From assembly GCA_963931925.1 (NCBI GenBank), contig OZ007579.1:41764197-41828196 (forward strand): a stretch of DNA of 64,000 bases. Reading direction: 5' to 3'. A model generated the notes under the pieces. The model made no database searches. It was not told where the DNA came from and saw only the letters and a list, made by a program, of their open reading frames with translations. Position 1 is the first letter of the stretch; each line of letters begins with the position of its first letter. The position numbers were made by a program, and so were the translations under genes. Positions 52,003 through 64,000 of the stretch are shown piece after piece. Origin of the DNA: Onchidella celtica (lineage: Eukaryota; Mollusca; Gastropoda; Systellommatophora; Onchidiidae).

Positions 52003-54414
52003 GTGAGTAACGTCTCCTTCCTATTTTTTTAATATATTATTTTGTATTAAATGCACAGGATATTCATATTAGTTATTACCAATGATAAATAGGATGTTTG
52101 AAAGAGTGTAGAGAAAAGGCTCTTGAGCCATCTTGCTCCGTAATGTAATCTGTTTTCTTTCAGCTTTGTGGACAAGCCATGTACTTCCTATTTAGACGGG
52201 ACAAATAGGTCTACAGCCAAAACGTTTAAATTTATGGGTGGTAAAACATTTTCTGGGCACACATGTGGAACGCTGTATATAATGCATGAAATGAAAGGAA
52301 TTACTTATAATAATATGTAAGCTATTTAATTTACATCATGTGGATCGGATTAGATCTTTTGTCATTGTTCTGAAATAATTTGAGGGAAAAAAAAAAACTC
52401 GACGGGGGGGGGGGGGGGGGGGGGGTGGCAAAATATGGCTTTAGATTTTAGCAAAAAAGTTGGGGAAAAGTTGATTTTTAAAAAAAAATCAGCCTGTTTT
52501 TAATAAGAAATCATCGGGAAATATGTTTTCATTTTACATGTTTAAAAACTTTATTCCTATAAAAATCAATTACATGTAGCAAGTGACATTTTGATTCTTT
52601 CAACAACACTTCCGTCTGATGTTAGCACCCTGCTATAGTCTCTCTTCCTTCACTGTTCTTTCTATCCTTTTCTTCTTGTCTGTCTTCAACTCTTTCTTCC
52701 ATCTCTCTTTTTATCTATTCTTACTTCCTTATTCTCTTTCCATTTATGAGGTCAGTTTTGTAGCAAGCTGTATGATGCTCCCATGTAGGACTATGCTAAC
52801 TTTGGCTTTGGATTCAGCCGAGACCCATTGTTTCTTACCACACGCGTAGCATACACTGGAATTTTTGTTACTCTGGATTTGTTCCGCACCTTTTGTGGAG
52901 GTGAGACACTTTTGAAAGATTTCTAGACAAAATGCGTTACGAGCCAAACCTAATCTTGGCCGACTTTATTCGCCAAACGACGAATCAATAAAACTAACTT
53001 TTCAGAAGAAAGCTTTGCAGATTAAAAGAAGTCCCTCTTTCAAGTCTGCGTTTTTTTTTTTTTTACATTAAGGAAACACTAGTCTGATAAAAAGCAAAAT
53101 ATCGAAAGTTTTCTTATTCGATTTACTATAACATCTGCCCCAACAGGGATGAGATTGCAATGACAGTTAAAAATTTGCATTATATGACGTCAAACACATG
53201 AGATTCGTCGATGCGGAAGAAGTCGGAAGCACTAAAATATCGTCATCGTCTGGAATCGAGAGCATAATCGTGTGCCATTTCTTCACTGGTGGCAGAGGAC
53301 AGTTGAGTTTTGCTTTTTCTCCAAAAAGGGAGGGGGAGGGGCAAATCAGTAATGACACCCCCAACCCCTCCGCCTTTTTTCTCCAACAACAAAAGTTGTA
53401 AATTAATGTTAAGTCGTCTTCAAAACAATACAAAGTTAAAGCGCCATGATAGAAACTCGAATACTTGCACTTCGGACAATTCTTAATATTATAATCTGTT
53501 ACACCGGATGATTCCGATATCCTGAGCTGTTCAAGGATTATGTTCTGCCATGTTATGGAAAAAAGACCGTAAACGCCCATCTATCGAAACATTTTATTTT
53601 ACGGGTGACCTAAAAAAAAACATTAAAAATTGGCGTTTTACTGTGTTTCATTCTGTTATCCCTTCCCATTCTGTGAGGACACCAAACAAAAAAAGTTCAC
53701 AAAGTTGTAACCCAGATAAAAAGGTCAAGAACATTTCGTTCTGTCACCCTGTGACATGATGTAATTTGGCCTAGATTGGCGAATTATGGTCTTTTCCCCT
53801 AGCATAGCAGTGTTCTCTTTGTCTTTGTTATTTCCCAGACGGTGATGACATAATTATGTGTCCCTATTTTTAGGCCCTCTCCTGCTTTGAGTTTGGGTAG
53901 GCTTTTCAAAAATTTTAGTGGGTGGTAGGGGGAAGGGGCGGATAATACCATTCGTTTAAAAAACGCCAAGGTTAATTCCCATTCACGCATTACTTTACGT
54001 AATATTGTGACATGGCCCCCTTCAGAGATAACTAGAATTTCAAAAAGATTTCTATAGGAAAACCTTGTTTCAATAACTTTTACTAGTTAGTAAGTTGAAA
54101 ACCTGTCCGATAATATTACCAAGTGTTATTCCCATATTTTGGCTTGTAAAGTGTTTTGTCGTAGAATCTTTCATCGCAAATTTTTGTGGTTTCATCGGTG
54201 CTATGCTAACCCCAGGACGGACGCCGTTTTTTTCTTTAACTCTTTGCACTGTCATAGCTTTCTTCGAACAGTTGTGATATATCTCTGTATTTGCTCTACA
54301 TTGAGCATAATTCATTTATTTATTTTTCTTTTTTTGTACCGCCTTTGCAAGGCAACTATCAGTGTTCGAACCAATAGATTAATAATTTTATTGATAACAA
54401 GAAAATAATCTACC
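52003..54414 (+). other. Transporter intron 2, first part
   Basis: No further exon found. A G-homopolymer of about 22 at 52405-52426 and several A/T runs. Otherwise unremarkable. Confidence 0.5.
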
Positions 54415-54574
54415 CAGTGGCGAATCTACTATGAAAGTAATGAAGCTTAAGCTTCAGGGCCCCTGATCCCGGCGAGATCCTGAAGTATCTTTATTTATTG
54501 GTGAATTTTGGATGTTGCTGATTGTGAAGGGGCCCCCATAAAAGTTCAAGCTTCAAAATGTAGCTCCGCCACTG
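54415..54574. mobile_element. hAT-like MITE, 160 bp
   Basis: Terminal inverted repeats CAGTGGCGAATCTAC and GTAGCTCCGCCACTG (two mismatches), the CAGTGGCGGA start typical of hAT-type non-autonomous elements. An inner AAGCTT-rich inverted section is present. The 8-bp flanks (AATCTACC / AGTCAGCC) agree at only five positions, so the target duplication is weak or decayed. Confidence 0.75.
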
Positions 54575-54651
54575 AGTCAGCCATTGTGGTCACAAATTTT
54601 TGGGTGTGCATAATAACCTATTTAACAAAAATGACATTTTGGTAATTCATA

Positions 54652-55859
54652 TGTCACGATCACGTGCGTGAAGATGGTCACGACCACGTGTGTGATGAGT
54701 ACCTAACTTATTTACCTTTCAAACCCAGCTAACAAGCCAAGCAAGCAGACCAGCGATCAACGGACACATGGAGTGAGATTTAAATTAAACGATATTTAAT
54801 TATAAATGCATGACAAAACTTATGTCAAAACATTCAACTCATGATAATCACATACATAATCACAAAAACAGATATTTCAAATTTACTCTTGGGGATCCTA
54901 GCTATTCTCTATTCCCCGTTTCACATCTAGATCTAATCCCTCTGTCTATAAACTTAACTACGTATACTTAATAGTCTCTGTCAACAGCTGCCCTCCTCGT
55001 TGATGCAGTTTCACGTCTCCAGAGTTCACACGATCCTTTCTAGATCTCTAACTTCGACGATAAAAGGGGAAACAGACGTCCCTGGCTTCACACAAATAAG
55101 AACACACAGTTCACACCCGCCATCGTAGATTACTAGCTCCTTGAGGGGTTATCATCCCATCCTCAAAGACTCTTCTTCTGCAAACACACACCGCACATCG
55201 ACGGTTCACACCCGCCATCGCAAATCACGAGCTTCTAATGGGTTCCCATCCTATCATCAGAACTCCTCAACTTCTGGTCCCCATGGCACGACCTTCCACT
55301 TGTCGCCCGGACCGATTAAATTCTTCTTATTGGGAAATACATGCGAACATCATGGATCCCTCACACACCTAACACTTCTGGTCCCCACTGGCACGACCTT
55401 CCACTTGTCGCCCGGACCGATAAATTCTGCGTCTTCCTTTTAGGAATGAATAACTTTGGGAACCTCATAGATCCCTCACATACTTAACACCCCTGGTCCC
55501 CATGGCACGACCTTCCACCTGTCGCCCGGACCACTTCTCGCTGCGTCTTCCTTTAGGAATGAATAACTTGGGAACCTCGTGTGTCGAGCTTTTCCTCTAC
55601 TTATACTCCCGAGGTTTTTGCACACGCGACTAGTTTAAAGCGAGTCGTGTGTATCTATCCACGCTCGTCAACAATGTTAAAAACCGTGTTTTCCCCTGCT
55701 AAGCTCACCCCCCTAGACTCGTGGCGCACAAGGCCACCGACCTTCCTCGTGATATTTAATCTTTCATGCTCGACAACAACTTTAAACTCCCCTTCTCCCC
55801 TACTAAGTTTACCCCCTCTATACTCGTGGCGTACAAGGTCATCAACCTTAATCGTGACA
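54652..55859 (-). repeat. 3' LTR of element D
   Basis: Begins TGTCACGATCACGTG and ends TTAATCGTGACA. It contains three tandem units of about 104-115 bp starting at 55274, 55378 and 55493 (CTGGTCCCC..GGCACGACCTTCCAC). Two copies of GTTCACACCCGCCATCG lie at 55091 and 55204. Two related segments CTCGTGGCG.ACAAGG.CA lie near 55718 and 55822. Confidence 0.93.
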
Positions 55860-56076
55860 CCTCCTTCCCACAAAACAAAATTTTGATCCCTAGAGCAAAA
55901 TTTTTACAAGAAATTCAATACATCAGAATTTCATTCAAATAAGAAGGGTAAACAATCCAAATACATAGCATCAATGACATCTGGAAAGGCAATCCGCAAT
56001 TACATTCTCTCTCCCTTTCACATTGTATAATACGTAAATCATGTTTCTGCAACATCAGAAAATAAATCTGGATATC

Positions 56077-56289
56077 TCACACCAAATCTTTCAACCGCTC
56101 TCTTGGACGCAATTTCATATAATGTAATTTCCAATCAACATTCTGTAAAATCTCAGAATTTGACAAGTTAGGGGATATCACATCATGTCTGAGATGTACA
56201 TCTTGAGTCTCTTCTTGTGACTCAATATCATCTACTTCATTCACTACAGCAACAATCTCAACTGGCTTTTCATGATACATTTTTAACAT
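56077..56289 (-). pseudogene. Pol scrap in element D
   Basis: A 70-codon frame with QDVHLRHDVISPNLSNSEIL, resembling the acidic stretch between integrase and RT of Ty3/Gypsy Pol. It is a fossil fragment without catalytic residues. Confidence 0.45.
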
Positions 56290-56415
56290 TACGTCTCACA
56301 GACAACAAAACATCCACCACAGCAAAGAGGCCTTAATCGTCACCTCCATGATCGCTGGTCTGACAAAAATTATTTATACAACGTGGAAACACTCGTTTGT
56401 GTCCTAACAGATTAG

Positions 56416-56665
56416 ATCCCGGACGAATTATATGCGTCCTATTTATTTACGATCAGATCCCGGACGATTCACGTCCTATCAATTCAAATCAATTCAAATC
56501 AATTTCATATCCCGGACGATTCACCTCCTATCAATTTACGATCAAATCCAGATCCCGGACGACTCCCGTCCTAACTTATTTAGATCAATTACTCGTATGT
56601 GTCACAATGAGTTTAAATCCCGGACGAGTTAGATCCTATCAATTCAAATTTCACATTCCGGACGA
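56416..56665 (-). repeat. Array of primer-site-like repeats in element D
   Basis: Five exact copies of ATCCCGGACGA (56416, 56457, 56509, 56552, 56617) and a sixth, ATTCCGGACGA (56655), that belongs to the primer site itself. Each internal copy is followed by a related spacer (.....CGTCCTATCAATT). Spacing is 38-65 bp. The shared 11-mer is the inner part of the tRNA-Pro-complementary site. The terminal GCCCCCA is absent from the internal copies. Confidence 0.9.
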
Positions 56666-56672
56666 GCCCCCA
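56655..56672 (-). other. Primer-binding site of element D, tRNA-Pro type
   Basis: Plus strand ATTCCGGACGAGCCCCCA, one mismatch from the 18-base tRNA-Pro 3' end, two bases from the 5' LTR. Confidence 0.8.
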
Positions 56673-56674
56673 AT

Positions 56675-57882
56675 TGTCACGATCACGTGCGTGAAGATGG
56701 TCACGACCACGTGTGTGATGAGTACCTAACTTATTTACCTTTCAAACCCAGCTAACAAGCCAAGCAAGCAGACCAGCGATCAACGGACACATGGAGTGAG
56801 ATTTAAATTAAACGATATTTAATTATAAATGCATGACAAAACTTATGTCAAAACATTCAACTCATGATAATCACATACATAATCACAAAAACAGATATTT
56901 CAAATTTACTCTTGGGGATCCTAGCTATTCTCTATTCCCCGTTTCACATCTAGATCTAATCCCTCTGTCTATAAACTTAACTACGTATACTTAATAGTCT
57001 CTGTCAACAGCTGCCCTCCTCGTTGATGCAGTTTCACGTCTCCAGAGTTCACACGATCCTTTCTAGATCTCTAACTTCGACGATAAAAGGGGAAACAGAC
57101 GTCCCTGGCTTCACACAAATAAGAACACACAGTTCACACCCGCCATCGTAGATTACTAGCTCCTTGAGGGGTTATCATCCCATCCTCAAAGACTCTTCTT
57201 CTGCAAACACACACCGCACATCGACGGTTCACACCCGCCATCGCAAATCACGAGCTTCTAATGGGTTCCCATCCTATCATCAGAACTCCTCAACTTCTGG
57301 TCCCCATGGCACGACCTTCCACTTGTCGCCCGGACCGATTAAATTCTTCTTATTGGGAAATACATGCGAACATCATGGATCCCTCACACACCTAACACTT
57401 CTGGTCCCCACTGGCACGACCTTCCACTTGTCGCCCGGACCGATAAATTCTGCGTCTTCCTTTTAGGAATGAATAACTTTGGGAACCTCATAGATCCCTC
57501 ACATACTTAACACCCCTGGTCCCCATGGCACGACCTTCCACCTGTCGCCCGGACCACTTCTCGCTGCGTCTTCCTTTAGGAATGAATAACTTGGGAACCT
57601 CGTGTGTCGAGCTTCTCCTCTACTTATACTCCCGAGGTTTTTGCACACGCGACTAGTTCAAAGCGAGTCGTGTGTATCTATCCACGCTCGTCAAAAATGT
57701 TAAAAACCGTGTTTTCCCCTGCTAAGCTCGCCCCCCTAGACTCGTGGCGCACAAGGCCACCGACCTTCCTCGTGATATTTAATCTTTCATGCTCGACAAC
57801 AACTTTAAACTCCCCTTCTCCCCTACTAAGTTTACCCCCTCTATACTCGTGGCGTACAAGGTCATCAACCTTAATCGTGACA
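56675..57882 (-). repeat. 5' LTR of element D
   Basis: 1208 bp, near-identical to the left LTR. Confidence 0.93.
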
Positions 57883-57886
57883 CATA

Positions 57887-58796
57887 GTTTTCCTATGAAA
57901 GTGTAATTTAATATGTCCTAACCGGGTTGCGCGGGTAATCATAATTTACAACTGGAACCGATGCAATGTAGAATAATAAACACAAATTTAGACACCATCA
58001 GACCGTAACTTCGTTTATTATGCAGTGACCAACAAGCGTACGTAATCTGAATAATTAACAGTCATGTACTCAACCGAATTTTGGCTGACGGAGAGGAGTT
58101 TACGTCACACTGTGATGGCTGATGTTAATTTTTTTCTTTTTCATGAAAAGCAGACGTTCCCCATTTTTTTTTTTCAGTCCTGTTTACTATTGGCAACTTT
58201 TCTAAAGTACATTTACCTCCATCCTGTTTCGCTCAGTATTCCGAAATGTTCCGAAATTATATACACAAATAATAGGGGGCTGGGGTAGGTAGGGTTTGCA
58301 GAACATATCAGTCAGTTAAATAGGTATACAAAGATGAGTTTTTAATCCACAGTTAAACTGCAACCCTTCCTCGCTTAGTCTTACGGGGGTTGGGGGGGGG
58401 GGGGGGATATCCTAGTAAGATATCATCACGTATCTTTGTAGGTAATTTTCTCAGTTTCACCTGTGCTGACTCGGCGAGCCGCATCGAGCAGATAGTGAGA
58501 TAGCCGGACTTTAATTTATACAAAAACTCGCATGCTAAACATTTCTACGACTCAAACAATCCATAACGTGCAATAAGACAACAATGTGTACAGTTTGACC
58601 TTCTCCTGTTTCATTGTTGGGAGGTTTATGTATAGGGAGGTTTATGTATAGACGCCAATAGAGTGACAGTTCTGAACCAGTTTATTTGGGAAACTGAACA
58701 CGTTTGCAGCTGCCGGATAGTAAACATCAATAATTATTACATGTGTATTCTAATTTACATGATCAATACACACATGTATTTAGCTTTTATTGTTAT
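57887..58796. other. Spacer between element D and the solo LTR
   Basis: Probably intron of the transporter gene. G run at 58391-58407. No element recognised. Confidence 0.5.
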
Positions 58797-60007
58797 TGTC
58801 ACGATCACGTGCGTGAAGATGGTCACGACCACGTGTGTGATGAGTACCTAACTTATTTACCCTTCAAACCCAGCTAACAAGCCAAGCAAGCAGACCAGCG
58901 ATCAACGGACACATGGAGTGAGATTTAAATTAAACGATATTTAATTATAAATGCATGACAAAACTTATGTCAAAACATTCAATTCATGATAATCACATAC
59001 ATAATCACAAAACAGAGATACTTCAAATTTACTCTTGGGGATCATGGTTATTATCCATTCCCCGTTTCACATCTAGATCTAATCCCTCTGTCTATAAACT
59101 TAACTACGTATACTTAAGTCTCTGTCAACAGCTGCCCTCCTCGTTGATGCAGTTTTACGTCTCCAGAGTTCACACGATCCTTTCTAGATCTTTAACTTCG
59201 ACGATAAAAGGGGAAACAGACGCCCCTGGTTTCTCACAAATAAGAACACACAGTTCACACCCGCCATCGTAGATTACTTGTTCCTTGAGGGGTTCTCGAC
59301 ATCCCGTCCTCAAGACTCTTCAACTTCTGCAACCACACAGCACATCGACGGTTCACACCCGCCATCGTAAATTCACGAGCTTCTGATGGGTTCCCATCCT
59401 ATCATCAGAACTCCTCAACTTCTGGTCCCCATGGCACGACCTTCCACTTGTCGCCCGGACCGATTAAATTCTTCTTATTGGAAAATACATGCGAACATCA
59501 TGGATCCCTCACACACCTAACACTTCTGGTCCCCACTGGCACGACCTTCCACTTGTCGCCCGGACCGATAAATTCTGCGTCTTCCTTTTAGGAATGAATA
59601 ACTTTGGGAACCTCATAGATCCCTCACATACTTAACACCCCTGGTCCCCATGGCACGACCTTCCACCTGTCGCCCGGACCACTTCTCGCTGCGTCTTCCT
59701 TTAGGAATGAATAACTTGGGAACCACGCGTGTCGAGCTTCTCCTCTACTTATACTCCCGAGGTTTTTGCGCACGCGACTAGTTCAAAGCGAGTCGTGTGT
59801 ATCTATCCACGCTCGTCAACAATGTTAAAAACCGTGTTTTCCCCTGCTAAGCTCACCCCCCTAGACTCGTGGCGCACTAGGCCACCGACCTTCCTCGTGA
59901 TAGTAATCTTTCTTGCTAGTCAACAACTTAAAAACTCCCCTTCTCCCTTACCAAGTTTACCCCCTCTATACTCGTGGCGTACAAGGTCATCAACCTTAAT
60001 CGTGACA
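58797..60007 (-). repeat. Solo LTR of family D
   Basis: 1211 bp with the same ends and internal repeats as the LTRs of element D, by eye a few percent diverged. Flanked by its own 4-bp duplication TTAT (58793-58796, 60008-60011), so it is an independent insertion reduced to one LTR. Confidence 0.93.
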
Positions 60008-60011
60008 TTAT

Positions 60012-60677
60012 GCAGTTAATAGCAGCGAGTTAGTTCGTGCAGAACATCACTGTTGGCTGAGCAAATAGGTTATTCATGAAACTGCCCGTTGTTAACATTT
60101 ACAGGTGCATGGTCACTTACTAGTATACAAGTGTTTGATCTCCTTTGACACTACTTTTGAGAAGTCTGGGTAGTGAAACTATGGAAATATTGAGTACACG
60201 TAGACTAGTCCAGTTTGTTTCCTTGTCAAGCTTATGAAAATATGATTTTCTTCGACACCTGATACACGTTTTTATGAGCCCTTAGGCAAAGCAATTGGCT
60301 GCGGCGGGTGTCTTTTCCGTTTTAAAGACCAATGTAAAATTGCATGCATAGAGTCCCTTAAACATGAATATTATATAATTAAATTTAAGGAAATATCCAA
60401 GACACAAAGTGTGTGACTTTATTTCATAGTTGTCATGTGACCGTGTTGAAGTTCATGCAGTAAATTGATTTTTATTTAGGTTACAAATTTCAAACTCATT
60501 TTTCTCGATTTGACTATTGTGGACATAGAACATTCTGGTTGCCAACCCTCGATAATGTTTCATGCCACCTGTTGTAAGCTGTCGACACAGGCCTACTTTT
60601 CATGGTGTAGCGGGCCAGTGAACAATGGTGGGTGCTGTGCTGACGTTACAGAAGGAGCTGGCCTGGATGGCGTAGAG
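60012..60677. other. Unannotated, probably transporter intron or intergenic
   Basis: Nothing recognised. Confidence 0.45.
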
Positions 60678-61322
60678 CAATGGTTCTCAATGTGGGTGGT
60701 ATCGTCCCCCGGGGGCCCTTGTTAATTGTCAGGGGGGGGGGGGGAGAAAACGAAGAAAAGGGTAACAAGGGGGCAGAAACGATGAAGGCGTTGGGAGATA
60801 GTGGGGGGGGGGGCAAAACGTGAATGGAAGATGGTTTGGGGGGGGGGGCGGGACGGCAAATACGGTGCAGTCACTGACCTGTTCAACAGCACGCGGAGAT
60901 GGGCTTTATGAACAGAAAAGGCCTGATTTTTGTTTTGTTGTTTCGTGCATCTGATAAAGAATGCTTTCTGTTTTTTAATGCATCAGCAACACGCCTGTTG
61001 ACATAACTAAGGCTCTGTAAAACTTAACATCGTAATTTGTGCATTTTCAATTATAATTATGGCAAAAAAGAAAAGATTGTTTTTGTTTTTTTTTGCCGTG
61101 TTTTGACTTTTCTTCAAGCCTTGCTGCGACCCCACAGATTTTGTGGGGGTTTTTTGGGGGTTAATTTGTGCGTAGTCTGTCATACTCATAGTCTGTCGTC
61201 TTGTCAAATATATCTACTGGGTTTGAGAATGGATTTTGAGGACAGGGGGGAGAAAGGGTGGCGATGAAAGAAAATTTGGAGCCTAATGGGGCGATTTCCC
61301 GAAAAAGGGTGAGAACCGCTTG
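60678..61322. mobile_element. hAT-like non-autonomous element, 645 bp
   Basis: Ends CAATGGTTCTCAATGTGGG and GGGTGAGAACCGCTTG are inverse of each other over the CA..GGTTCTCA motif typical of many hAT elements. Runs of G at 60731-60744, 60802-60812 and 60838-60848. No transposase frame. An 8-bp duplication is not evident. Confidence 0.65.
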
Positions 61323-61719
61323 TGTAGGGTTTATTTTTTATCTAGAAAGCTCTTGTTAGGCGAAAATCGATTTTATTTAATTTTAAGGGCCAGTGAAGAT
61401 AAATTAGCGTCTTTCCTGCTATCATTCATGTGACGTAGATTTGAAGCGATGCCAGTTATAAAAAACAATGCTAACGTTCTCACTAAATGTTTTTAAAGTA
61501 ATAAATAAAAATATTTAACATTACTACGTGTATCACAAGTTCAGCTACTCCTAATACTATAATTATTCTGTATTAAAGGCACGTGACTTCAGTAAACATT
61601 TTTTGACTCATATCACTTTTTGGGAGGCATAAGATGAAAGGTGAAATAACTTGCTCACAACTCTTGGGTCTGCCTGAGTATAATTATCTGCTCCCTTACA
61701 GCTGTCTAGGCGTTCGGGA
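61323..61719. other. Unannotated
   Basis: AT-rich; nothing recognised. Confidence 0.45.
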
Positions 61720-61993
61720 GAGAGAAAGAGAAAGGGAGAAAGATAGACAGACAGACAAACAGTGAGAAGGAGAGTACAGTGTGAGAGAAAGAAAGAAAGA
61801 GAAACAGACAGACAGACAGAGAGAACAAAGACAGAGAGAAAAGGGAAGAGAAGAGACACAGACAGACAGAGTGAGAGAGAGAGAGAGGGGGCACAGAGAG
61901 AAACAAAGACAGACAGACAGCGAGTGAGAAAGGACAGAGTGAGAAACACAGAGAGAGAGAGAAAAGGAAAGACAGACAGACAGACAGACAGCG
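61720..61993. repeat. Purine-rich simple-sequence tract, (AGAC)n and (AG)n mixture
   Basis: A long degenerate AG/ACAG tract. The open frames across it on both strands are low-complexity artefacts. Confidence 0.93.
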
Positions 61994-64000
61994 GCAGAGA
62001 TTGAGATGGTGACGTAAGTCTGTGCATAAATAAATTTACTGTAAGCAAAAGTTCACCTCAGTGTTTTCAAATGTTATGTCGGTCACGGCCAAATTCCAGT
62101 TTATCGCTGGCTTGAGAGATTTGGCGCCCGCGATAAACTTTGGAAACTGTTTATCAGCAGCTGCCACACGTTCAAAAACGTACGCCAGTGAAGTTATATG
62201 GACAAGAAACAGAAAACGAATGAGTACTAAAACCGTCTAGACAAATCAAAACAAGCCTTGTTCTGTACATCGCTGGACTGCAATTATTTTGACAGTTTCT
62301 CACGAGTTTTACCCCCCAAAACGGTTGACGTAATCAAGGAGAAAACGTTTCATTTACTTATTTATATATTTATTGGCGGATCAAGATATAGCTTATGATT
62401 TTGTTATATCATATTATAATGGAGTTATAGGGTGAAGAATTAGCACCTGAAACTTTGTGACGACAAGACCAAATATTATGAAACATTGTATACTGCCTTA
62501 ATTTTTGAGGACACAATACGTGGACACGTCTATTTTGGATAAACTTCAATCCCTATTTCACATTTTTTCAACCGCAAATTATGAGGCGCATACTAGAATC
62601 GAAAAGTGGAATCAGAAATGTCGTTTTTCGGGACTGGCTAGTTTACATAAATTATGCGTTTTTTTTTCCGGTAACAGAATAATATTACACAGTGTAGAAT
62701 GTATCAAGAAAGAAGAAAAGGCAGCATTAATAAACTGAACGGGTTCAATCTGATGATGTGGACGTAGAAATTTCCTTTGGAAAATGCTCCCTTTATTTCC
62801 TTCTTGTTCCCCACGACATTTCGGGCCAGGCACAGTGTGGCCAATGCACCGTGAATGAATAATAAAACCATGAACGTATAATTTTGCACTTGGGAAACAG
62901 ACAGTCGCCGTCTTTTGTTTACTTAGTGATGAAAGGATCACTTTCACTTCAGTGAATACATGATCTGAGTTATACCTCTTGAAGAAACGAAAAGTTGGTA
63001 AATATTTTCTTTGGCGAAATATCCAGCATACTTGAAAACTTCTATATGCCTGTTAAGACTTTTTGTGCGAGGGTTTCCAGATGGTTCTCATTTTGTCCTC
63101 CCCAAGGGAGCCTGAGCTCTGCTGGTTGGTTAAAAATTTATTTTTTAGCATATTATTTACAAAATACATTCCATAAAAATCATATTTGTTTTAAAATTAT
63201 ACAGATCTAAGCAAGGTTATACTTTCATCTGTGAAATGTTAGTGAAGGCGTGGAAGGCGCAAAGTGGCTGTTATCATGCCGACGTGGCGTTAGACCTAAA
63301 GTGGAACAAAACAAAAACTAGTTGTCTTAATCTATACATGAGACTTGACCAAAGTATATGTGGCCTTCTTTTTCCACTTGCCATTAAGGTTACCAGGGGT
63401 CAATGGAAAGTGTTATCGCTTTTTTAAGTGTCCAATTCCTCAATCTTGTTTGAAGATGCTGAATTATGGTGCACTAAGAGTAAGACGTGACGAATAATAT
63501 AATAAGCTTATGGTTTAAAATCAATTATATTTTCCTAATCACCCATGGTAATATTGTTTTGAAGTTTTATCTTACGACTTCAATGAAAGGGTAAATTCCG
63601 CCTCGCTGTAGGCCTATTCTATGGGTTCAACTATAAGACGGTATAAAAGGCAAGCAGAAAAGCCTAGTCGTACGCCCAGGATTACAAAAATATGCTTTCT
63701 GTGGCAGGTTGATTAGTACTAGTTTACACTAACAACTCCGGTTTAACTTCGAAAATTGTCCTCCCTGAGCATAATCCCCACAATTTCATTCGTCCGTCGC
63801 AAACGACATTTTAAAAATGAATTTAGATGAAAACCGAATGTTTCGGAATTTTCGGCGTTGGCCGCCCCGGAATCCTAGGTATAAATTTTACAACTCGCAC
63901 TTATTCATTATATTGTGATATAGATATAATAAGCTTACGTAAAACTTCGTTCAGATATCACAAAGGACGTGTTTTCATCGTTGTTTTAATGGTTTCTCCT
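61994..64000. other. Unannotated right end
   Basis: Two kilobases in which I find no exon, RNA gene or mobile element. Short open frames lack similarity to anything known to me. Confidence 0.45.

Larger units (their letters stand above)
54652..57882 (-). mobile_element. Internally deleted LTR element D, non-autonomous
   Basis: Two 1208-bp LTRs (about four differences) enclose only 815 bp. Flanked by a 4-bp duplication CATA (54648-54651, 57883-57886). Minus orientation follows from the tRNA-Pro-type primer site next to the right LTR and the purine tract GTGGGAAGGAGG (minus strand of 55860-55871) next to the left LTR. Inside are only scraps of Pol: a piece resembling the stretch before RT (56077-56289) and a scrap of the RNase H tail near 55990-56040. 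It is a broken, deletion-derived element that must borrow enzymes. LTR similarity makes it young. Confidence 0.9.

Noticed and set aside
54095-54277. Hydrophobic 60-codon frame that might be a further transporter membrane exon
   Set aside because: No splice sites in matching phase and no MCT motif. Antisense frames overlap it.
55274-55560. Evenly spaced repeats that might suggest a CRISPR array
   Set aside because: Eukaryotic LTR; units are long, degenerate and repeated in each LTR copy. No cas-like gene.
61608-62048. Long Ser/Leu/Val/Cys-rich frame and its Arg/Glu/Thr-rich opposite
   Set aside because: Translation of an AGAC/AG simple repeat.

Overview
The window is nuclear DNA from an animal, AT-rich and full of introns and transposons. 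I infer a marine invertebrate, most likely a lophotrochozoan such as a mollusc. The inference rests on the split, intron-rich genes, the mix of RTE-like LINEs, GMR1-like Ty3/Gypsy elements and tRNA-SINEs, and marine GMR1-type elements being established in the literature. No species can be named from the sequence alone. Nothing bacterial, no rRNA and no CRISPR array is present. || Left half (1-30489): one host gene on the minus strand, the mitochondrial-type glutamyl-tRNA synthetase EARS2. Nine coding exons with good splice sites and matching phases are visible (348 codons). The rest of the C-terminus lies off the left edge. Its introns are swollen by three LTR retrotransposons: element A in intron 9 (1-2918, cut by the window edge), element C in intron 5 (5983-17975, antisense to the gene) and element B in intron 3 (20730-27300, sense). 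All three have the order protease-integrase-reverse transcriptase-RNase H, the GMR1-like exception among Ty3/Gypsy elements. A and B are related subfamilies with a tRNA-Pro primer site like that of murine leukaemia virus. C is a separate lineage with identical-looking 1271-bp LTRs and a perfect 5-bp target duplication. A full-length 3.0-kb RTE-like LINE is nested in the leader of C. A plus-strand MADF-domain exon and a LINE remnant lie in EARS2 intron 2. || Middle (30490-48720): intergenic. It holds a 3.2-kb foldback element with 1.3-kb inverted arms and long palindromes (31574-34774), a tRNA-SINE with a 14-bp target duplication (35835-36311), three 5'-truncated LINE copies with 13-bp target duplications (37582, 40295, 44932), a short inverted-repeat element (39757) and a solo LTR (41121-42300). 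|| Right (48720-64000): the first two coding exons of a plus-strand SLC16/monocarboxylate-transporter-like gene (48764-49385 and 51859-52002; the rest is not in the window). Its intron 1 carries a 118-bp copy of the start of the first coding exon between inverted arms. Beyond it are a hAT-like MITE, an internally deleted LTR element (54652-57882) whose primer site is the end member of an array of primer-site-like repeats, a solo LTR of the same family (58797-60007), a second hAT-like element and simple repeats. || The best candidates for something new are the primer-site-like array, the palindrome-rich foldback element and the exon fragment copied between inverted arms.
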